Positions 55,818-64,000 of a stretch of 64,000 bases of DNA are shown piece after piece. The position numbers and the translations under genes are program-made. The DNA lies in assembly GCA_003999685.1 (NCBI GenBank), contig CP021223.1, positions 2,480,001-2,544,000 on the forward strand. The letters are read 5' to 3'. Positions within the stretch are counted from its first letter, which is position 1. Every line of letters starts with the position of its first letter. The notes beneath the pieces are model-generated. The model was given only the letters and a program-made list of their open reading frames with translations, was not told the DNA's origin and searched no databases. Source of the DNA: Taiwanofungus camphoratus (taxonomy: Eukaryota; Basidiomycota; Agaricomycetes; Polyporales; Taiwanofungaceae).

Positions 55818-58579
55818 CAATAGCTTCGAGTCATACCACAGCCACTCAGCCAGTTCCGATCTGATGTTCCAATGCACTGTTCTCTCTATGTGCAAGATGC
55901 CACACACAGTGCCACTCAAGATCCTCACATGTGACCAGTCCTGCCACTCTGGTATCACTCAATCTACTTCAATGTTGATGAGTCCTATGACCCCCTGGGC
56001 TCAGAATTGTGATGTTAGGAGCCTCCTAACCCTCTTACAGACCATTCTACAGCTCTCCAATAACCTACGTCATCTGGGATAGGTCTCTAAGATGCTTTTA
56101 ATGCATTTTTAGCATTCAAAACCCTTCTAACTCTCTATAAAGTCCTGCAAGATCACTCAAAGTACTATGAAGCTTTAAATGCTAGCTACAAAGTCCCTAA
56201 CTCTTGCTAAGTCCACTACCAGACACTGCCGGCCCTCTTATATTGTTCTATTGGGTCCAGGTCCCAGCTCCTACATCATCCATCCTGGGTTTAGCTAAGT
56301 AGGCTTAGCTAAGTCTCTTCAATCTCTTGTGACTGCAGACACCTCTGATAGTCTCCAAAATGGTCTGAAGGTCTGAAGGCTGGACTTAGGAAGCCTTGCA
56401 CACCCTCTGGGTCTCAATCCTATGTCATAAGATCCTTCTATGGTGCGTCTATATGATCCCCTACCTATATAGGACATCTCTTACCTCGATTTGGACAAGT
56501 TCTGCTGGTAGAAACTTTGTACACCTTTAGCCCACTAGAACAGTTGATCAAGGTGCATGGCCACTCTCAGATAGCCATCCTGCCCTCGTGGATGATCTTG
56601 ATCACCTTTCTATCATACGTAGTTCCCCTATTTCAGTTCTTATTTAGTTCCTATCCTCCTTGTGTTCATTTCAGAGTCCATGCACATTAGTACACATTTC
56701 GGACTTGTAGGGACCACTTCACGCAAGAATATTTCACTTCACCCTCTCCTATTTAGTCAGAAGTAGTTTACCATGTACCACAGAGACCCCTCAGTGCATG
56801 CTTTTCTTTTCGGAATACAAGTTCCCCTGTAGCTCTGATCTTAGAGAGTGCCGCAAGTGCAGCCTTAGGAACAATCCTAAGCCCCTAAAGTCTCCACCCT
56901 AGCTCCATTTCAGTGTCTCTAAACTACGTCTACGCTCGCAATATATCTACAAACTACGTCTATGCCCCTTAAACTACACACTATGATCTACGAAGTCAAC
57001 GTGACTTCACACCCTTCAGTACAACCTATAGCACCTATCTGATAGGCCTCTGCCTTGGTTATATCCAAAGGCTCAGGTTGTGTCATCTCTATGTCCCATG
57101 ATATCACTGTAATTCTCCAATTCAGATTATATCACATTCTTTACGCCCTCAAACTCTCCAACCTACGTCTTGAAGCTAACAGATACTTCAGAACATTCAG
57201 TGACCTTGTTCTCCCATCCCTACTCTCAGTATAGACTCCACAAACCATCTGACCTATTTTATAGGTCCTCTACGCTAGTCAAATCTCTCATACCTCACTC
57301 TACAAACCTTGAAGCATTGACCTGCTTAGCTAACTTTAGTTAAAGACTTCAGAGCAGTCTAGTATCATTTGCCAACTATTTGGACCCCTACTTCATCGAC
57401 CTATTACTTTCTAACTCTACGCATTCTATAAAGTCAGATAGCACACTTTAGCCAAAACTTTGAAGGACTTTGCACACTTCGGAGGATCTTGCAAGGTCTT
57501 TGAGAGCATTTAGCACATAGGAGCAAGATCCTGTCATGCAAGACCCTTGACCCCTTACTCTCTCACTCACAAAACAAAACATATAGGTTTTCCAGTATCA
57601 TACAGGTTGTGGCTCCCCTTCTCACATCCACACAGTTCATCCCACTGCTTCTTAGCCACATTTTGGAGCACTCTCTAGGTCCCAGGGTTCCATAGGTCAT
57701 ATCAACATGTCACTCTGCCTTCGATAATGCTACAATCACTGGTTTACCTTAGTCTAGTTTCAGTACATTTCCTTTGTCTCAGCGGCTCCAGTGACATCAG
57801 TATAGTAGCCACCCCCTCTACAAGCAACCCCATAGTCCCTAGTACACAAGTAGTTAGGGTGTCACTCTTACTACACCACTTCTGATGCCTTGTACATTGT
57901 AGCACAAGTAGTATAAATGTGATGTATGATGTCTGAGAACAAAAAAAAACAAGTTTTCCTCTTACTACAGAGCTCAAGAAAAGCATCTTCTGTTTAGCTT
58001 TCTATTGTGTCTCTACTGCATCTTTCTGTCTTCAATTACATTTGAAGAGTTGCATCTCTCTGCCTTTTACAGTTTTTTAAAGGGTTGCATCTAGTCCACC
58101 TTCAACCCAAAGTCAAAGGGTTGCATTTCTCCGTCTTTAACATTGTGTTGAAGAGTTGCATATAGTATCTGTCTACACTTATCCACCTTCAACTACATTG
58201 AAGGGTTGCATCCAGTCCATCTTTGACCCAAAGTCAAAGGGTTGTGTTTCTTCATCTTTAACATTACATTAAAGATTTGTGAATAGCATCTCATCTCTAG
58301 CTCAAGCCTTCTACAACAGTCTGAAGGGTTGCATCTCAGCTAAGTCCTCACATTTCAGTTCCTCTTTTAGTATAGCATCACATAGTAGCTCCTTGAAGCT
58401 ATGTCAAGCAGTCACAACACATGTTGTAGGTCATTGAAGACCTTCATAGACATCTCTTGACCAATTTGAGTCAGGAACTCTTGCTGCTGACTCATCCTCC
58501 TTGCACACACATAGTTTTACAGCCTTCTAGCTTCTCTAGGTCATACCCAGTAGAGGTTAGGGTGTTGTAGAGCATATCA
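55818..58579 (+). repeat. LTR-like unit M, second copy, with L copy 5 nested inside
   Basis: M sequence at 55,818-55,975 and 57,705-58,579, matching 51,411-52,201 plus 53,916-54,046 at clearly lower identity. L is inserted at a different place in M than in the first nest. It interrupts the dioxygenase remnant. Confidence 0.65.
55976..57704 (+). repeat. LTR-like unit L, copy 5
   Basis: 1,729 bp in plus orientation, TGATGAG to ATATCA. The most diverged full-length L copy in the window, so the oldest insertion of the five. Confidence 0.7.
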
Positions 58580-59538
58580 ACAGTTTTTCCACATCTAATG
58601 AAGCAAGTGACAGCCTCAAATATATCAGATTGAACATTAAAGGACTCTGTTGCAACACTTTTTGCACTTCTTCTGTCATCACTTTCTTCTAGGAGTCAGA
58701 AGCAAAATGTGCTTTGGTCCTTTCTTCTGGATGTGCTGCCACTGGCTTCTTTACAACTGTCAGTGGTGGCAGCATTATCAGTGAGTCTGAGAATAGGTGT
58801 GCCAGTGAGGACAATGTCTTACAGTAAGGTTGAGGTGGTGTGTATAGATCTTGTTTACTTGTTATGTCATTGGTAGCCAGCTCCTTCCCTTAAATCTGGA
58901 TCCCCTGAATCTCCACTTTGTAGTGGTCCTTCTGCAGGAGCAGAAGGAACCTCCTCAATATTCAACCAGTGGGTAGGGTGCAAGCTACACAAAGGTCAGG
59001 AGCTATTTAGTAAATAGACCTTGTTTAATAGAACATAGTCAGTGAGTTCGACAGTCAATCTCTCTGCAAACTCATCAGAGACCAACAAACACTCAAGTAA
59101 AAAGGAAGAGCAGGCACTGCTCTTGATTCAAAAAGTGTACTTGATTGTTATAGCTTTTACAATAGAAGACTTTTCACACAGCGTAACATTAAGTACACAT
59201 CTGGGTTACATGAAAAGATTTCTTAAAATGATCCCTCTCTGCCTCTCTTCCACTCTCTTGTCACATTTGTTTTTTCAAGGTCTGTGTTTGCTACTCTGCT
59301 AGAGAGCAGGTTGAGCATTCCCCTTACTCTTCATTGCCCATCACATCCAGCTTCCCATTCTGCAATCGCATGATAAGGCTGTTCTTGATTTGTAAGAACC
59401 TTGTATATAACTCTTTGAATTGCTCTAGAGCAACTCAACATAGTACAGTGGCATAGTGCCAGACACCAATTGCTGTAGAAATGTCGAATGATAGCATGTG
59501 TCATTCAAAGATATGAACTACCTAGAAATTAAAGTTTG
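58580..59538. other. CpG-poor unassigned sequence
   Basis: About 960 bp rich in TG/CA with few CpG. An 86-codon plus-strand frame (59,042-59,302) and broken minus-strand pieces exist, none recognisable. It is probably the decayed remainder of a mobile element that M interrupted. Confidence 0.4.
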
Positions 59539-62500
59539 TCAAAGGTGATCAATTGCAGAAAGGAAAAGGACACACACTCCATCTTTGATTTGAGCACTAG
59601 ACAACATCACTTGCGGTCCTTCTGCCAGTACACTGTAGATTGGATAGTTGGTGATGCCTATTGCCTCCAAAAATTGCAGAAGTGCCATGCAATACAACCA
59701 ATGCTGATTCTCTCCCTGGGTCTCAGAATATGATGCTTTCTTGTATTCAATGACAATCAGGGGTAGCTCCAAAATTGCAGATTCAGATGAATCTGACTTG
59801 ACTTCACAGCCAAGGTCTAGTCTTTTCAGGGTTTCAGTGAGGAGAAACACCGAGTTTTTACACTCCTCGCACAAATGATTATGAATAGCACAGGAAGGAC
59901 ATGTCGTGCTAGCAACCATAGCATATGTATGGTATGTTCCTTCCTTGGGTGTACCGGAACCTTGCTTGTTCTGAGGTGGGGACAAGAAATCAGGCCGAGG
60001 TTGAGGTGAATGCTGAGATTCATGAGGTTGCATATGGCACTAGATTAGCAAGGCGGATTGTCTTGAGCAGCTCTTCCGCAGCAGCAATAGGGACACACAG
60101 GGTACCAAGGGCATCACATTTGCCTTGCTTCGGAGCCTGTCCCATCCTAGTCAAGAGTTCCAAGCGCCATCGGACCATCCACTTGTAAGCCTCGGCCACG
60201 ACATACTGGCTATCCTTAACTTCCTGCAGGATGGCCAGCTGTCTCCGCTGTGCTGCCGTAGAAGGCCCAAGATTAGCTTCTGCCCAGTCTCCCACTCGCT
60301 TACTTTCCATCCCTTGTGTTTTCCTCACATATTCTGCGAAATCCTCAGCCTCTGTTTCAGCGCTTTTATCGAGGTCAACGAAGATGTTTCGAGGAAACTG
60401 GAGCATGCGCTCCAAACTGTGCAACACAGCTTTAAGCATCAATGGAAACACCTTGTCAGCCACCATATATGCACTTACGATGGAAACGGAAGAGGCTTAT
60501 CGGGATCGGCGGGCGGTGCCTCCGGGGTCACTTTAGGGGTACCAGGGAACAGAGTATATCCTTCGCCCACTTTACCAGTGAAAAAGTCAAAGAATAGGCG
60601 ATCGTTGTCATGCCGCCATGACACTTCAGCAACACTGCCTGGATAGTGAGCCTTGACCTGCGCGTTCGCACATGCCTGGAAAATTGCCGAAAAGCTGCCA
60701 ACTAACATGGATTTGACGTCAGGAGGGACGTCAACTAGTTCTTTTGCTCCTGTTCCCGCCTTTTTGAGATGTAGCCGAACCTGATCATAGAGGTCCTGCC
60801 TCAGTGATTCATGAGCAGAATCAACGGGAGACATGTCATCCTGTCTTTCATGAACACGGGATGGATATAACACAGCCGTTCACTCACGACTTTGACCCAT
60901 TCACGTGGCCACATGAACTCTGTTATCATTTTGTGCTCGTCTTGCACAACCTCGTCACTAAGAACAGATCTTAGTGCTGCTTTTCGATCGAATAGCCAGT
61001 TCAATATAAGTAAAGCATCGTTGTCTGCAGCTTTTCTGGCGAAGCTATGAGCTCAAATGTGAGCACCGCTTCAGTAGAGATGTGGTGCTTTTACTGACTC
61101 GGAGCATGACAAATGTTTAGGTATTTCAACTGAGCCAACCCTGTTGTCTCAATGATCAATTACTTGTAGCAGTGTAGAAAAAGCCACTGTCATGACTGAC
61201 CTGCTCCCGCCATCTCCATCTGGTGCGTTGATGCTCCTACAATGTGTTTGAGGATTAGTCATGTGTTAGAATATGAAACACCAGATCACTTACGGAATAG
61301 AGGATTGAGTTTCTGAAGTCGCAGAAAGTGGCGAAGATAGTGCGTCCAAGGATTTCTTGCGGCTGATTTATGACCATATCAAGCCATGCCTCACATGAAA
61401 TAAAGGATACGCACGACTTAGATGCCGATGTTGGCGCAGAGGATTTGGTAGACTTGGGAGCTATGTTTCCGAATCTGTGAACGAAGTCAAGTATGAGGAA
61501 AGAACGTCAAACTGAAGCTTACCCTTCAGCGGCTTTATAGCTTGATCCCTCGATCCACGTCATGATCCTCTCACGACGATCACGGACCAGTACCGCGGTC
61601 AGTTTCTCAATACATGCGTCCAGACGCCATTGCAAGACCGATCCTTGTCGAATCTCATCTGAATCGGCGCTTGCCGCCCGGCACGCTGCGTTGCGGACTT
61701 CTGAAGCACAGTCTGCCAGGCATAGAAGATATCGACAGAGAGAAAGGGCTGCACACGGATCAGAAACATCGATGTCGGAGTATTGTTCAATGCACCCTAG
61801 ATGAACTTGAGGCTACATCATCTCTTCATAAGCAATTTTAGTCCCGATCTGTGCCAATACTTACAAGGATCCTCCCCGAATCAGATTGCTTGTCGAGCCA
61901 TCCAAAATAGACACGAACGGAACTGCCAATTTTGGAAAACGCGAGCCCGATAAGAGGCTCAGAGACTTGCCACACATGCCTCTGATAGAGCATGCTTGAC
62001 ATGTGGACCGGTAGGCTAGTCTCCTCAGCCATGCACAGAATTGGCAGCGCACTCGTCCTCGGCAACGGCTTCGACGTAGAATAGGACAGAACGTGTGCAT
62101 CAAGCTCAGCACGGCAGCGCTGATCTTCTTCGGGCTCTTCCTCAGGCACTTCTACATAAACAGGCCGATTGCACATGGCCATAAACGTGGACAGACCGGG
62201 TCCTGCAAAGGAACGTGGCTTGGACGATGAAGTCGAGGAAGTTTCTTTCTCGTCGCCGTGTTGGCCGTCGGTGCCTTCGCTATGCTGTTTCTCGCCGCCG
62301 GAATGTTCAGGCGTTCCGTGGTCGTCTCCATTAGACTCTCCGCCACCAGATCCATTGCCATTGGTGCCCGCTGCATGACCATTGGCATTGTTTGATTCGT
62401 GTGCCTCAGGCTCGTCGCCGTCAGGATGCAGACTGCACGATACCTCCATACCAACTGAAACCATGAGAGGCACCCTAATATCCATTTGCATGTATTTCAA

Positions 62501-63101
62501 CAGAGGGCTGAACACGCCCGTTCCATGTCGAGGAAGAGCGACACATGCATCCTCGCTGTCGACCAAGGCAATTGTCACCAACAGAGTGAGAGCGGATTCA
62601 AACATCACAAGAACAACTTGAAACTCACTCGACCAGATAATGATTCGAAACAGGGCACATGGCGTTACGCACCATGACAGCCAGAAAAGACTCCTTCGAG
62701 CTCGACTTGTTGCACAGATAATCCGAGATAATAGCATTCCTCAAAGAAACGCAATCGCTGAGGGTGGTGTTGAACACGTCACGCAGACGCTGATCTATCT
62801 GACTCTCTGGTTCATTTTCGGGAAGGACATTCGCACTCGAATCCGGGGCCTGCAGCTCATGTAGTAGTGGTTGTACCCGACGATCGACAGGTGGATATGG
62901 TCCCTAGAGACACAAATTCAAACGAAAACATTACTGCAACTGCACGTCACTTACATTCTTCACCCATGAGGGTAGCCGGAAAGCACTTTGAAGACGTGCG
63001 CCACATTCCCTGACGTTAAGCGGCCATGTCTCACCGTCCACGCTATGGTTGTGATATACAACGTCATCCCTGAGCAGTTGAACATACACAGAGTATGTCA
63101 T
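59539..63101 (-). CDS. Large uncharacterised basidiomycete protein with a possible PD-(D/E)XK-like C-terminal segment
   Basis: A multi-exon gene that can be followed through short introns. MTYSVYVQLLRDDVV joins GPYPPVDRRVQP at an intron of about 60 nt; then SNHYLV joins EDACVALPRHGTGVFSPLLKY; then a long exon with a Gly/Asn/Asp-rich linker and QVSEPLIGLAFSKIGSSVRVYFGW. Exons with AWLDMVINQPQEILGRTIF, EFMWPREWVKV, DSAHESLRQDLYDQVRLHL and RVGDWAEANLGPS follow, and a final exon LELPLIVIEYKKASYSE with FLEAIGITNYPIYSVLAEG. The hydrophobic strand followed by E-x-K (VIEYKK) resembles the core of PD-(D/E)XK nuclease folds, but that is inference. I believe similar proteins are numerous and uncharacterised in Agaricomycetes. 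The start is uncertain; the 63,101 ATG is the first in the frame that leads into the conserved exon. CpG content is normal, so it looks like a living gene beside dead repeats. Confidence 0.6.
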
Positions 63102-63210
63102 GAGCGAATCAGTTTTGATCCAATAAAGACTACGGAAGGAGAACTTTGCGTCAAAGGTAGGCCAACTCAATGTAGCAAGAAACGCGTGCTAGCTGAAAGT
63201 TCGGAGCAGC

Positions 63211-63231
63211 GATGATGATGATGATGATGAG
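63211..63231. repeat. GAT/TGA trinucleotide microsatellite
   Basis: About six to seven GAT repeats just upstream of the large gene's start region. No other meaning seen. Confidence 0.8.
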
Positions 63232-63784
63232 CTCAATTTACGTGTTTCAGGCGCTTAGGCGCCTATGGTGCACGAACTACAGTCGACTGTATATGTACTA
63301 AAAATTTGAGTTATGTAATGCTAAAATTTAATGTGTGCTCGTATGTTTGTCATATTTCCGGCAATTGAATGCAAGAGAGCCCAAGTCTAAACCTGCCATC
63401 CTTTAACAGTACAATGGTACTGAGGATCTCATCTTCTTGCAGCGGCAGGAAGCCGGTCAGTAGTCCCCCACTTCCCGTCAAAACTCCTCGGGTCTCTAAA
63501 ATAGGCAAGCATACGAGTACACATTGCGGGTTTGGCATGGTGTGGGAAAATAGAAGTATGGGATGTGTTCAGGTGGTGTTACTCTAGGAAGATCGAGAAA
63601 GACTGGATAGCAAGCCTGAGGATGTGAGCAGCTATGGCGCTGGTGCATCGTATGGTAAAGAGTTCCTGCAAATGTACTGTTAGCATTGTTCGGTATGCTA
63701 GGAATGTTACCTGTTCTTTGAATTGTAATCTTCGAAGTGTCCTGTAGCCTGTACAAATCTCGTTGTTGCTTTGAAGTGTCATGC
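63232..63784. other. Upstream and repeat-border region, nothing recognised
   Basis: About 550 bp with short frames on both strands and no recognisable domain. CpG content falls towards the right, where the next repeat begins. Confidence 0.4.
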
Positions 63785-64000
63785 AATCCAGTAAGAAAAC
63801 CCCATTGCAATGGGCCAATAAACACTGAGTTTTGCCTGTTGTGAATGGGCCATCTGATGTTGGCCAACCATTGAAACAAGCCCTGTTACAACGGGTCGAC
63901 CAGGTGTGAATGTATTCCTATTGCAACAGGTCAGCCGGTCATAAAAGTAGCCCATTGCAATGGGTCAGCCGGAGATGGGACCAGCCCGTTGCAACAGGTC
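63785..64000. repeat. GTTGCAAC repeat unit and start of another 34-bp minisatellite array (runs off the window)
   Basis: Starts with a segment matching the reverse complement of about 30,487-30,615 (CAGTAAGAAAACCCC, then the CCATTGCAATGG palindrome), and from about 63,885 continues into 34-bp units like those at 54,049-54,560. At least three units are visible before the window ends. Confidence 0.75.

Noticed and set aside
1-64000. CRISPR arrays, operons, riboswitches or prophage
   Set aside because: Spliced genes, chromoviruses and a nuclear-type tRNA intron show a eukaryotic genome. The regular 34-bp array at 54,049 has no separate repeat and unique spacer structure.

Overview
The window looks like nuclear DNA of a basidiomycete fungus (Agaricomycetes type). 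The evidence is compact genes broken by many 45-70 nt GT-AG introns, fungal families in the gene part (Con-6, HbrB, TCP11/SOK1, GPI18, Qri7), and Ty3/gypsy chromoviruses plus a TET/JBP-type dioxygenase remnant in the repeat part. All calls rest on reading the sequence by eye; no database search was run.

Layout. 1-26 kb is gene-dense. In order: a mitochondrial Qri7/OSGEPL1 tRNA t6A enzyme (-, runs off the left edge), a TORC2 HbrB/Bit61 subunit (+), an FAD monooxygenase (-), an intron-bearing tRNA-Ile(AAT) (-), a small conserved-looking protein (+), two tandem Con-6 genes (+), the GPI mannosyltransferase GPI18/PIG-V (+), a disordered basic/acidic protein (-), a decayed short-chain dehydrogenase (+), a TCP11/SOK1 protein (-), a queuosine-salvage Qng1 protein (+) and an NAD kinase (-). 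These are ordinary housekeeping or signalling genes and do not form an evident cluster.

26-59 kb is a repeat island. Its core is a near-perfect inverted duplication: left arm about 28,965-36,500, right arm 37,176-52,797, with a 675 bp loop. Each arm holds a truncated, CpG-poor Ty3/gypsy fossil between long LTR-like units, here called L (about 1.75 kb) and M (about 0.9 kb). The right arm is split by a young, whole-looking 8.1 kb chromovirus at 39,359-47,456; the left arm keeps the matching empty site. That element has gag, pol with a chromodomain, and a third ORF carrying two zinc knuckles. To the right are an L unit nested in M, a 34-bp minisatellite with a palindromic junction, a broken TET/JBP-like dioxygenase gene cut short by another M+L nest, and CpG-poor unassigned sequence.

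59.5-63.1 kb holds one multi-exon gene (-) for a large uncharacterised protein ending in a possible PD-(D/E)XK-like segment. The last kilobase returns to repeats, including another array of the 34-bp unit that runs off the right edge.

The items most worth follow-up are the giant palindrome with its filled/empty site pair, the third ORF and the apparent self-priming signal of the young chromovirus, and the CpG-poor TET/JBP remnant beside the minisatellite.
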